Shown here piece after piece: positions 47,579-56,486 of a DNA stretch of 64,000 nt. Source of the DNA: Schizophyllum amplum. Its lineage: Eukaryota; Basidiomycota; Agaricomycetes; Agaricales; Schizophyllaceae. The position numbers and the translations under genes are program-made. The stretch lies in contig VDMD01000043.1 in NCBI GenBank assembly GCA_007026445.1, positions 1 through 64,000 of the forward strand. The letters are read 5' to 3'. Below the pieces are notes generated by a model, which saw only the letters and a program-made list of their open reading frames with translations, was not told where the DNA came from and ran no database searches. Each line of letters begins with the position of its first letter. The stretch's first letter is position 1.

Positions 47579-47824
47579 GACAACACTGTGATGCATACAT
47601 ACCATGTTGAGAGAGGAGCAGATCCAATATTGTGAAATAAGGCACTAAACTGATCACAATTTCATATAGTGTGGCTGCCGCTTCGGTTATATTTACGTAG
47701 GAAGCAGTGCAGTATATTTGTTTGTATGTGTGCGTATTTGGGGGTGATGCGCTGGCGGTCAAGGAGGGTGCCAGTGTTGTTGCTGGGGGGGGGGGGGGTG
47801 TGAGGTAAGGTAAGACCAAAGGAG

Positions 47825-48646
47825 GTGGGTAGGAGCAAGTGTGGGACTAGAAGGGGGGCGAGGGGGACGAGGAAGAATTGCATGTGGTTGCCACCATGTA
47901 TTGGGCGCAGACGCGGGACTTACATCGGTGAGCTATCCCGGATGGCCACGTTGAGTAGCACTCATTCCGTCTACTTGGAGGCCGTGCAAGACGTTACTGC
48001 CTTGTACGTGCGACGTGGCTATCCGCAAGACCTTGTTGAACACTGGAAGAGACAGAATATACGCGAACGCTGGGAGAAGCGCTTGGCTATCACGCCGGCG
48101 AAGACAGCGAACGACGTTCTCGTGCTCAAATCCACGTACAACACGGCCTGGAACTTCTTTTCCGCCAAGGAATTGGGTGACACCATTCTAGGATTTTGGC
48201 GGCGCTGGTGCGACCGCGCCGAGGAGGGTCGTTTTAACGTCCTCTATCCCCGATACACGTCTGACCGCGGCAAGATTCCGTTCGTTGATAACCCCATTGT
48301 TGCTACGCAATTTTGGGCTGACAGCGGGTATCTCCGCTGGATGCCGGATATCAGGAAGATCAATATCCTTGATCGTAGAATGCTCGTGTCCAAGAAACGG
48401 ACTACGAACCTCTTCGACCTGACCAGTCTTTGGAAGACAGTGGTGCTCTCACGTCTCGAGGATGATTCCATCGATGACCTTGCTCAGCAAATGACGACTT
48501 CCAGCGTTATTCCGGACACCGAGGAGCTTATGCAACTCGATGATCCGGTGGGAGAAGATCTGCACGGACGGTACGATTCAAGTGACGATTCGGACCGCAG
48601 CATCGATCCTAACGCCGCATTTGCGAATGTTGCTTTCGGCCTGTAG
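47825..48646 (+). mobile_element. Penelope-like (Coprina-type) reverse transcriptase thumb, 5'-truncated
   Basis: The reading frame has 273 codons, of which only the part from about codon 33 looks conserved. GTYIGELSRMATLSSTHSVY (codons 31-50), a VRRGYPQDLVEHW run (about 62-74), RWEKRL, and VLVLKSTYNTAWNFF (about 98-112) follow the order of the thumb region of Penelope-like RTs: G-E-L-x-R-x-x-x-x-S-S, then R-G-Y-P, then a W and an L-K-x-x-Y-N segment. The C-terminus is acidic. The catalytic palm (YxDD) is absent and nothing resembling it lies upstream, so the copy is truncated at its 5' side, as is typical for reverse-transcribed insertions. The G tract at 47,785-47,798 and the sequence before it are not coding. 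The telomere-associated, endonuclease-l lacking Coprina group is known from basidiomycetes. Assignment is by motif recall and not by alignment. Confidence 0.6.
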
Positions 48647-48649
48647 GCT

Positions 48650-49589
48650 TTGATCCGCGCCCTAGTACTTGCCATCTCGCGCCGATTGGCCGGGAACCGG
48701 CGATTACGAGGTCCCGCAGGGTTCGAGACTCGGGTTTACGCGCGCCGGCCCGGAAACCGACAGCCCGGCAAAGTCCGCGGCCTAGGTCCTAATCGGCGAG
48801 GCTTGATCCGGCGGCTCCCGCCACCGATCATCTCGAGCACGAAAGACAACATTGAACAATTCCTTGTAAAATATACCCCGGCTTTCCGCCCCGGTAGGTA
48901 CCACGGTTTCTTATCGTCTACAGACGGTATTAACCAAGGTGTTTGCAGGCTAGACCCAAACCTAACCAAACCCTAACCGTGCGTACTGTCTCCTTAATCG
49001 GAGACATGGTCGAATCAACTGACATCTTTGTCTGTGGTTCAGCTAACCCCTAACCAAACCCTAAACCCTAGGCCTAACCGCCTACTCGGGTATATGGATC
49101 ACGTGACCGAGGCACACGGCCCGGACACCGGTTCCCAAAGGGGCTAAGCGCTGATTCCCACATAACGTCAGCTGCTTGCGGCATGACGCAATCGTTTCAG
49201 ATTGCGGCCGCATGCTCGACGCTTCTATCTCACAGCCAGGCATATGGTCGCGGGGTTTCCCCGGACCGTAGCACATGGTAACTGAGTAGGAATAGGCACA
49301 CCATGCGTCCCGGGCCGGCTAATCTGCCCACCTCGGTGGTCAGAAGGGCCGGCTAAGGCTCCGCTAGCGTGTGACTGAAACTCTCAGAAGCTGTGCGCCG
49401 CGCGTTCGGATAACTTCCGCACCGTGTGCATGCGGTGCATACCGCATGGTTCTCTATTCGGATCTTGTATCAGGATAAGAGAACCGCGTGCTAACACAGA
49501 TAGAAGCGCCCTGAAACGACCTTATCGGAGCACCCTACCAGTCGCCCGTGTGCACTGGCCGGGGAAAGCTACCCCGGAATGTTAAGTAA
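48650..49589 (+). ncRNA. hairpin-rich 3' region of the Penelope-like element
   Basis: No open frame of interest is present. Perfect hairpins are packed here: 48,987-49,006 (7-bp arms), 49,187-49,206 (7 bp), 49,246-49,267 (4+4 bp), 49,429-49,448 (7 bp), 49,448-49,485 (8 bp) and 49,559-49,577 (6 bp). Degenerate telomere-like tracts occur at 48,955-48,978 and 49,043-49,079 (for example aaccctaaaccctagg). I read it as the structured non-coding 3' part of the element whose RT remnant lies upstream and whose ribozyme lies downstream. No group I intron or telomerase RNA signature was identified. Confidence 0.5.
48955..49079 (+). repeat. two degenerate telomere-like tracts
   Basis: ctaaccaaaccctaacc (48,962-48,978) and ctaacccctaaccaaacc followed by ctaaaccctaggcctaacc (49,043-49,079) are variants of CCCTAA on the same strand as the perfect units at 49,727. 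They flank the 48,987-49,006 hairpin. Confidence 0.6.
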
Positions 49590-49660
49590 GCAGATCCTGA
49601 TGAGCCATATAAAGGCGAAACAGGTTAGCTGGTGGATTCCCCATCAGCCTGTTGATCTGC
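49590..49660 (+). ncRNA. type I hammerhead ribozyme
   Basis: All conserved parts are present in order. Stem I is gcagatc (49,590-49,596) with gatctgc (49,654-49,660), seven perfect pairs. CTGATGA is at 49,597-49,603. Stem II is gcc (49,604-606) with ggc (49,614-616) around a 7-nt loop. GAAA is at 49,617-49,620. Stem III is cagg with cctg (49,621-624, 49,648-651), extended by a bulge and a second helix (ctggtgg with ccatcag, one wobble pair). The cleavage triplet is GTT, ending at 49,653, so predicted scission is between 49,653 and 49,654. The 5' and 3' ends lie in stem I, which makes it type I. Hammerheads are known in Penelope-like elements of other eukaryotes, which fits the RT remnant upstream. 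The U at the cleavage position is permitted but less common than C. Activity is untested. Confidence 0.87.
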
Positions 49661-49669
49661 GCTTCGCCC

Positions 49670-49723
49670 ACTACTCATCTTCAGTAGTTTTCTTCAACAA
49701 CACCTCGCTTCGCTCGGTGTTGT
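49670..49723 (+). ncRNA. two terminal hairpins between ribozyme and telomere repeats
   Basis: actact (49,670-675) pairs with agtagt (49,683-688), and acaacacc (49,697-704) pairs with ggtgttgt (49,716-723). Both are perfect, and the second ends three bases before the CCCTAA run. They would form the 3' end of the RNA released by ribozyme cleavage and could be reverse transcriptase recognition structures. That role is inference. Confidence 0.55.
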
Positions 49724-49726
49724 CCT

Positions 49727-49750
49727 CCCTAACCCTAACCCTAACCCTAA
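49727..49750 (+). repeat. interstitial telomere repeat (CCCTAA)4
   Basis: Four perfect, uninterrupted units, the longest telomeric run in the window. On the plus strand CCCTAA is the orientation of a left chromosome end. It separates the ribozyme and terminal hairpins (left) from the 5'-truncated Ty3 polyprotein (right). Confidence 0.95.
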
Positions 49751-49816
49751 GAAGCAGTAAACTCGCTAGACCCCCCAGTCTCTACCTTAGCAGGGAAGAA
49801 ATACAAGCCGGTCGCG

Positions 49817-52800
49817 ATGAAGGTTCGACCAGTGTACGAACATCTACCACAACAATTTCGTATTGTAAGAAATATACAAGGAGATCCAGAAAAGGACCTG
49901 CCTGTGTTGCCGACACATCCGCCGGAATATACGCCTACGGGTCGCTATACCGCGGAAAGAAAAGAGATAATTGACAAGGCGCATCCGGGAGAATTTCTCT
50001 GGCCCGAAGAGCGCAAACTCCTACACTATCTTATGATGGTACAACACCGGGGTTTCGCTTGGAACGACGATGAACGTGGCTGCTTTAGGGAGGACTTTTT
50101 CCCTGCGGTAGATATTCCCGTAATACCCCATAAACCGTGGGTAGAGCGCAACATACCGATCCCGCCGGGCCTGTACGAGGAAGTTTGTAAAATCATCCTC
50201 AAAAAGATACAAGCCGGTGTCTATGAGCCTTCGAACTCGTCGTATCGCTCTAGGTGGTTCTGCGTAGTCAAGAAAGATGGCAAGAGCTTGCGACTGGTAC
50301 ATAGTCTCGAGCCCTTGAATGCAGTCACTATAGCTCATTCGGGACTACCTCCTGCAACAGACTCGCTCGCCAGCTGGTTCTCGGCGCGAGCGTGTGGTGG
50401 TATTCTTGATCTGTTTGTAGGTTATGATGAGCGGCTCCTTGCGGAGTCCTCTCGAGACCTTACAACATTTCAGACACCTTTTGGGGCGTTCCGACTGAGG
50501 ACACTACCTATGGGATGGACGAATGCAGTACCAATATTCCATGACGATGTCACGACTATCTTGCGTCCTTTAATACCCGAACTGACGATACCGTACATTG
50601 ACGATGTACCTATCCGAGGGCCGGAGACGAGATACGAATTGAAAGAAGGGGGATACGAGGTCATACCAGAAAATCCAAAAATACGACGCTTTGTTTGGGA
50701 ACACCTGAACAATGTGAACAGAGTAATCCAGCACATGAAGTACTCCGGGGGCACGTTTTCGGGCACGAAAGCGTACCTCTGTGTACCCGAATTCGATGTA
50801 GTGGGCCACCGGTGCGCATATGAAGGACGCAAACCGGAGGACAACCGCATTGGAGTGATACAGAACTGGGGTGCCTGCAAGGACCTCTCGGACGTACGAA
50901 GCTTTCTGGGAGTCGCAGGAGTATATCGCATGTTTATCAAAGACTACGCGAAAGTGGCAGAACCTCTGGTGAAGTTGACGCGCAAGGGCGTGCCCTTCCA
51001 GTGGGGGCCTGAACAGAAAGAAGCGCAGGAGGCGCTGAAAGAAGCGCTCGTCAAGAGTCCACCGTTGCAGCCGGTAAGGTATCACGTTGACTGGGAAACC
51101 GTGCTCGGGGTAGATACATCGTACAAGGCAGTCGGCTGGTACATACAGCAGATAAATCCTGACGATAACAAAGAATTCTACTACTGTCGCTTCGGCTCCG
51201 AAGTGCTCAGTGAGCGCGAGTCTCAATATTCCCAGCCAAAACGAGAATTATTTGGTCTAATGCGAGCGCTCTTGGTCGCGCAGTATTGGCTGTTAGGTTG
51301 CAGGCATCTGGTCATCGAGACAGACGCAAAATATATACACGGCATGCTGAAGAACCCTGGGAGTGGTCCAAATGCGACGATCAACCGTTGGATCGAACAC
51401 ATTCTTCTATTCCACTTCACGCTACGCCACGTATCCGGCAAATCACACTCTATAGCGGATGGTCTGTCTCGTCGACCCCTTTACGCAGGTGATGAGCGTC
51501 GGGCTAGAACTGACGGAGGGGACCTGGAATTGCAAGGCTTACGAGGTTTTGAAGTGAAATACGGCCTACCCGATGATACTTTGGATCTGGAAGAGTTCAA
51601 AGACTCCATAGACACCCGGGGAGGTTATATACAATTCAACCCGCCTGGCATACCGCGGAGAGATCTGTTTGCAAGAGAAAAGAAGGTGCAGATGGCGTTT
51701 CTACAGTTCAAGCAAGACTGTGTCGCGCAAGGAAATGAGCCTACACTGGGCGTACTACTGGCCTCGCGTGGAGTGACCCAGCAGCCCCGGCTACCTGATC
51801 CTGTGGAGAATCTGAAGGATGAGGAATCGCTGGCCCGCTATCGCGAACTACCGAGGTCTGAAGAGGATCATCGGTTGGACGACGACTTGTGGCATTTAAG
51901 GGATTACTTCAGCCAGAATCCCATAGACTTGTCGCCGCTGAAGTGGGACGAGCTGGCCTGTCTCGCTGCCGACTTCCGGATGTCAAAATCCGGGAGAATA
52001 TACCATAAATCGAAGGGGGGGAGCGCGTTGCTGGTCTGGCCTAGAGATCGATGGTTTCTCATGAATCAAGCTCAGTCCGTGGTTAACAACGCTACCTTCG
52101 TGGAAGTATGGGGGCTACTGAAGGACAAATACTGGTGGCCTAGCATGAGACACGATGTAGAAAATTACCTGAAGGTTTATGACGACAACCTTTGGGATAG
52201 AAAAGCAATTCCGGTACTCCCAAACCCGTTGCCGTTGACACAAGGGCTGTTGCAGGTGTGTTACAAGCCTAGCACGCTCGCGGTACAAGTAAAAGGGACA
52301 CCGGCCTTAGAATATGAACTACAAAAGGTACAGGGATTGACCGCGGAGCTCGCGAAGCCGGTCGCCCGCCTTATAGTAGAAGAAATGTCGTCACAAGTAA
52401 AGGTACCAGGCAGGGAAGAAATAAGCGACGGAAAGAAGGATGGACCCTTTGCATCTGTATTCTCCATGGCCTTGGAAGAGGGCGACTTCGCGGTTGAAAT
52501 GGCAATGGCAAGGCAGGAAGCTGAGGCGCACGCTATGATATGGAAGACTCACCTTGCGGGCCTAGGCATTGGCTCTACGCACGAAGTCTACCGTGCCTTT
52601 GTCATGGAAGAAGCGGGACAGAACCAAGGGGAAGACGACCTGAACGACTACCCACCGAAAGGTCGCTCAGAAGAAGCCAGAAATGAGGACGCCAACATGC
52701 CAAAGGCACGAGACGCTCTATCACAATCTGGTGACTTCGCGAGCGTGGAGGTACGCAGGAAACTCAAGGATAAAATTAAGAAATGGGCGAAACATTACGA

Positions 52801-54358
52801 AGTACACGGGGGTCGATTATACAGAAAAGACGAGAATGATCAGCGACCTCTACTCTGGGTACCGCCGGAAAAACGGATGGAAATGATGAAGCAGGCGCAC
52901 GACAGCTTGGGGCACCGAGGTGCCTGGGCTACGGGTAGCCAGCTCCTGCTCCGTTTTTGGTGGAAGGACCTGCGAGAAGATGTTGACTGGTTCGTAAGGA
53001 CGTGCCATCGGTGTCAAGAACGGCTGAAGACAATTGTGCGAATCGCACCAGTAATCACCTTCACACCGGCCCTGTTCCAGGTCGTACATATAGATACCAT
53101 GCATATGACCCCAGCCTCTAACGGGCGGAAATACATTATACATGCGAGGGACTCTCTGTCGGCTTGGGTAGAAGGGCGAGCACTCTCAAAAGAATCAGGG
53201 GAGCAAGTTGCGAAGTTCATACTCGAAGAAATCATCTGCCGTTGGGGCTGTCCGTCTGAACTTGTCACAGACAATGGACCGCCCATCCTCGCGGGTGTTT
53301 CCTGGATTAAAGCGAAGTACGGGATAGAACACATCAAGGTGTCCACGTATAACTCGCAAGGAAACGGGAAGGTGGAGCAGCTACACTGGGATATAAGACA
53401 GTCACTGGCGAAAGCTACAGCTGGACAGATTCACAAGTGGTACTTCTACTTACACTTCATCTGGTGGGCGGACAGGGTTACCTTGCGACGAAGGCTGGGG
53501 GTCTCACCCTACTTCCTAGTAACAGGTGCCCATCCAGTCTTGCCATTAGATTTAGCGGAAGCGACGTGGTTAGTAGACTATCCTGGCGAGCCCTTGAGTC
53601 GAGCAGATCTCGTCGGACTCCGAGCTCAGGCTCTAGCAAAGCACCATAATACAGTGAACTTGGTCCGAGCGAGAATTACGCGGGAGAAGAGAGCGCGTCT
53701 ATCCCGATACGAAAGGCAGTATGGTACGGTTATAAAGGTCCTGGACTTTAAACCAGGCGATCTTGTCCTCATACGGAACACTCGCATAGAGAAGTCGCAT
53801 AGTACCAAAATGCTACCTCGTTACTTGGGTCCTATGGTGGTCCTGAGGCGCACCATAGGAGGGTCTTACATCGTCTGCGAGATGGATGGTACGGTCTATC
53901 ACAGTAAAATAGGCGCTTTTCGAGTTCTGCCCTACAAGGCTAGGACTAGTATTAAGTTGCCAGTCAACATACAGGACTTGATTGACACGACGCCTGAGCG
54001 CCTCGAAGAAATGATGAACGAGCCCGAGACAGAACACCCGGACGATGTCCCGAGTGAAGAAGATGTGCCGGTCGACCTGGACCAGGGAGTCGAACGGGTG
54101 CTGGACGAAATCAACGGCGAGTTTGAGGCCGCGAAGGGCGCGCTGCCTGAACCAAGACCTCTATCGCCTATACTGGAAGAAGAGGAAACCCGAATTGTAC
54201 TGGAGGATGAGCCTGAATTGCCTCTAATTCAGGCAGACCTGCCGGAAGACTTGGAAGATGAGCCAACGACAGTAGGAAGGCCTGTTCGGCAAAAGAAACC
54301 GTCTGCAGCACTTGCTCGAGCTGGAGGTTGGGACGCTGTCCTAGGACGGGTGCGATAG
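49817..54358 (+). CDS. Ty3/gypsy-type Pol polyprotein (RT-RNase H-integrase), Gag and protease missing
   Basis: 1,513 codons without a stop. Reverse transcriptase occupies roughly residues 115-335 (LDLF Asp198; YIDD Asp262-Asp263) and RNase H roughly 425-555 (Asp433, Glu477, Asp503, Asp548). The integrase has an HHCC zinc-binding domain (His1028, His1033, Cys1063, Cys1066) and a D,D-35-E core (Asp1093, Asp1152, Glu1187), followed by a GPF/Y-like segment near 1,335-1,352 and an acidic tail. Residues 740-790 resemble the HHCC domain but lack its ligands. The lineage is the Ty3-like family common in agaricomycetes, where a Gag and aspartic protease part normally precedes a segment like YKPV-x-x-KVRPV. 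Here codons for that segment lie just before the ATG (49,799-49,816) after an AG acceptor-like site, so the true exon may begin there and the start is uncertain. Gag and protease are absent because telomere-associated sequence takes their place. No LTR pair was found. Confidence 0.93.
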   Translation: MKVRPVYEHLPQQFRIVRNIQGDPEKDLPVLPTHPPEYTPTGRYTAERKEIIDKAHPGEFLWPEERKLLHYLMMVQHRGFAWNDDERGCFREDFFPAVDIPVIPHKPWVERNIPIPPGLYEEVCKIILKKIQAGVYEPSNSSYRSRWFCVVKKDGKSLRLVHSLEPLNAVTIAHSGLPPATDSLASWFSARACGGILDLFVGYDERLLAESSRDLTTFQTPFGAFRLRTLPMGWTNAVPIFHDDVTTILRPLIPELTIPYIDDVPIRGPETRYELKEGGYEVIPENPKIRRFVWEHLNNVNRVIQHMKYSGGTFSGTKAYLCVPEFDVVGHRCAYEGRKPEDNRIGVIQNWGACKDLSDVRSFLGVAGVYRMFIKDYAKVAEPLVKLTRKGVPFQWGPEQKEAQEALKEALVKSPPLQPVRYHVDWETVLGVDTSYKAVGWYIQQINPDDNKEFYYCRFGSEVLSERESQYSQPKRELFGLMRALLVAQYWLLGCRHLVIETDAKYIHGMLKNPGSGPNATINRWIEHILLFHFTLRHVSGKSHSIADGLSRRPLYAGDERRARTDGGDLELQGLRGFEVKYGLPDDTLDLEEFKDSIDTRGGYIQFNPPGIPRRDLFAREKKVQMAFLQFKQDCVAQGNEPTLGVLLASRGVTQQPRLPDPVENLKDEESLARYRELPRSEEDHRLDDDLWHLRDYFSQNPIDLSPLKWDELACLAADFRMSKSGRIYHKSKGGSALLVWPRDRWFLMNQAQSVVNNATFVEVWGLLKDKYWWPSMRHDVENYLKVYDDNLWDRKAIPVLPNPLPLTQGLLQVCYKPSTLAVQVKGTPALEYELQKVQGLTAELAKPVARLIVEEMSSQVKVPGREEISDGKKDGPFASVFSMALEEGDFAVEMAMARQEAEAHAMIWKTHLAGLGIGSTHEVYRAFVMEEAGQNQGEDDLNDYPPKGRSEEARNEDANMPKARDALSQSGDFASVEVRRKLKDKIKKWAKHYEVHGGRLYRKDENDQRPLLWVPPEKRMEMMKQAHDSLGHRGAWATGSQLLLRFWWKDLREDVDWFVRTCHRCQERLKTIVRIAPVITFTPALFQVVHIDTMHMTPASNGRKYIIHARDSLSAWVEGRALSKESGEQVAKFILEEIICRWGCPSELVTDNGPPILAGVSWIKAKYGIEHIKVSTYNSQGNGKVEQLHWDIRQSLAKATAGQIHKWYFYLHFIWWADRVTLRRRLGVSPYFLVTGAHPVLPLDLAEATWLVDYPGEPLSRADLVGLRAQALAKHHNTVNLVRARITREKRARLSRYERQYGTVIKVLDFKPGDLVLIRNTRIEKSHSTKMLPRYLGPMVVLRRTIGGSYIVCEMDGTVYHSKIGAFRVLPYKARTSIKLPVNIQDLIDTTPERLEEMMNEPETEHPDDVPSEEDVPVDLDQGVERVLDEINGEFEAAKGALPEPRPLSPILEEEETRIVLEDEPELPLIQADLPEDLEDEPTTVGRPVRQKKPSAALARAGGWDAVLGRVR

Positions 54359-54665
54359 AACCGAAGGTCACTCCACGGGTTATGGTGCCACAAAACTGTG
54401 ATACCATTGACTCAATAACCTAATAGTAAACTACTACGCCACCGGTCTTTTACCAGACAAAAGGGAGCAAAGGGCAGGTACGCTAATCGGTGTCTAAGAG
54501 TCCGAGTACCCACGCCGCTCAAGCAGCCAGCCAACCCGTACGCTGCAGAAATACGGATAACATTACAATGGTGACGAACGCCGATAGGCAGATCATCGTG
54601 AAAGAAAGGAGAGGGAAAAGAACGGATGGGACAGAACCGTAGGTGTTCGCCTCAGCGCGATGAAG
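54359..54665. other. intergenic region between convergent genes
   Basis: 307 bp between the pol stop and the stop of the minus-strand gene. A purine-rich run (acaaaagggagcaaaggg, 54,459-54,476) could be a polypurine tract of the retroelement, but no LTR start follows recognisably. Confidence 0.4.
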
Positions 54666-55939
54666 TCAGGCGTCGGTCGCAGGCATGACGGTCTCGGCAT
54701 CGCTGCCATCCGCGTCGTCGTCCTCAGCCTGAGGGGCCGCCTCCTCCAGAGTATCGACGTCCATCTCCTCGGAGATCACCGCCTTGGACTTGGGCGGGCG
54801 CTTGCCTTTGCCCTTGCCCTTGCCCTTGCTGGACTGCGAAAGTAAATAAACAAGTGCTGGCGACGGATAGCTTGAATCACGTACCTCGGCGACGGGCGCT
54901 TCGGCGCTCGTCTCTGCAGGAAGACCGGCCAGCAGCGAGGCTACACCAGTACGCTGCTCCTGCAGGTGCTGATGGACGAGGAAGTGGACACCAAGGGCGC
55001 AAGCCGTGGTGGCAAGCTGCGAGTCCAGGTCCTTGAGCATCGCGGACAAATGGGTCGCTTTTGGGGCGCCAAACGCGGGCGCCTTGGCGATGGCCTCCGC
55101 AATCTTCTCGAGGGAAGCCGGCGCGTCGGTGCCGAGGAGCGCGGTGAAGATCGCGTCCGTGTTGGCGGCGCCATGGTCCAGCTTGAGGCGACCATACGTG
55201 GTGATATTCGCAAACCGAAGAGACGTCAGTGGTGCTGTCGTAAGGAAAGGCAGTGGTAGCGCACCTTGTTGGAGCCGGCAGCATCAGCGGCGTCCGTGAG
55301 GCCCCGCTTGTTGGGCTTCTTGTCAACTACCACAAGAACGTCAGGCGTGTGAACGCCCGGAACGAGGAGGTGCTTCTTGCCGCGAGCAGCGCGCGGGGCC
55401 TTGGTCGGGACCACCACCTCGACCTCGTCTTCCTTGGCAGCTTCAGCGGTGGCCTGGTCAGCCTCGATCTGGGCCACGGCATGAGCTATCGAGCGGACAG
55501 AACGGGGGAGCCACACACCTGAGCCACAACAGAGTGGATGCGCTTCTTGATCACAGGGAACCCAGGGTAGCGATCGGTAGGGGGCATGTTGGGCGCGAAA
55601 GGGCTCTGCAGAGCGAGGCAGAGCTGCCTAGCCTTGACATACACGTCCAGATGCTCGATACATACATAGGCGGGGTCCTCGACGAGCGCCTAACGGGTAG
55701 TGTCAGGTACTGACGTCAAGAAGGGCATAACGACGCACCTGCAGCCAACCATGCACCTCGCGAGACGGGCGATGGAACATCTCCAGGTTCTCCTTGTGGA
55801 AGGGACCCTTCTGGTCGGCCGTCGAGAGATGGTGCCCCATGCGAGAATAGTGGGAAATGTCGAAAGCCTTGATGTGCGAAGCGACCTGGTGAGTGCGAGG
55901 AAGCCCGATGGGTGGATTCACGTTCTTAGAGAAAGCCAT
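54666..55939 (-). CDS. five-exon gene, unrecognised protein (346 codons as spliced)
   Basis: Exons on minus: 55,939-55,739; 55,689-55,519; 55,468-55,265; 55,181-54,885; 54,833-54,666. All joins are in phase 0, and three introns are 49-51 nt with GTGCGT, GTGTGT and GTACGT starts. The protein starts MAFSKNVNPPIGLPRTHQ; residues 1-124 are well structured-looking (aromatic and histidine-rich, PPTDRYPGFPVIKKR near 105-119). The middle is acidic and the C-terminus has a GKGKGKGKGKRPPKSK run and a glutamate/aspartate tail. No family recognised. Intron 3 is odd: with an AAG acceptor it is 83 nt, but at the usual length (56 nt) the sequence reads TTTGCG where TTTGCAG would be expected, and the frame beyond it reads protein-like (NITTYGRL). 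The gene lies downstream of, and on the same strand as, the next gene and faces the Ty3 pol. A nuclear role is only a guess from the basic run. Confidence 0.75.
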
Positions 55940-56486
55940 GGCGCAAGTAAGGACGGTGGACGACAGAGCACAAGGAGACAGAACTATCCGTGTCCTTAAA
56001 TAGTGCTGGAGCCACGAAATGAGCGGGCTTACAGCGTAAGGGCGGAAAAGTTTCCCGACGACAAAATGAGTGCGGTATTTGCTGCGGCGAGGTCGCCGTG
56101 CTATTTTGGTGGGGGGGAGATAGGCCAGTCGGTACACACTTGAGCCGCGCATTTTTGAATTTTAGTCTGAGACTTGCGGGTAGCGGAAGCCAGACCGGAA
56201 CTCAAACATTGGCCACGTGACCTCGGTACCGACGCCGCTGCAAGATCAACTTAGGCCAGTCGGACGATTGTTCACGCTTTTGGGTCACACTAAGTGGCAA
56301 GGAACATAGTCTGTATTAGCCAAGAAGACAAGAAACATCTACGAACAATTCTACTAAATCACAAGAAAAGGGAGACAGATGTAAATAAATAAGTAAAAAT
56401 CCCCGAGAGAAAGCCGTCAAGAAATAGTCCATACAAGGATAAATTCGACCTCTGGGGGTAAGCAAGAAAACCCAAACCAAGATAGT
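55940..56486 (-). promoter_or_regulatory. upstream region of the five-exon gene with GGCCACGTGAC
   Basis: The 547-bp gap between the two minus-strand genes contains the palindromic E-box CACGTG within GGCCACGTGAC at 56,211-56,221, about 272 bp before the start codon. The same 11-mer lies about 76 bp upstream of the neighbouring gene's start (58,918-58,928). This suggests shared regulation; the binding factor is unknown. Confidence 0.45.

Noticed and set aside
48955..49750. Telomerase RNA gene suggested by CCCTAA tracts plus hairpins
   Set aside because: There are several tracts, not one template of about 1.5 repeats, and no promoter or conserved telomerase RNA element was recognised; the RT remnant and ribozyme fit a retroelement better.
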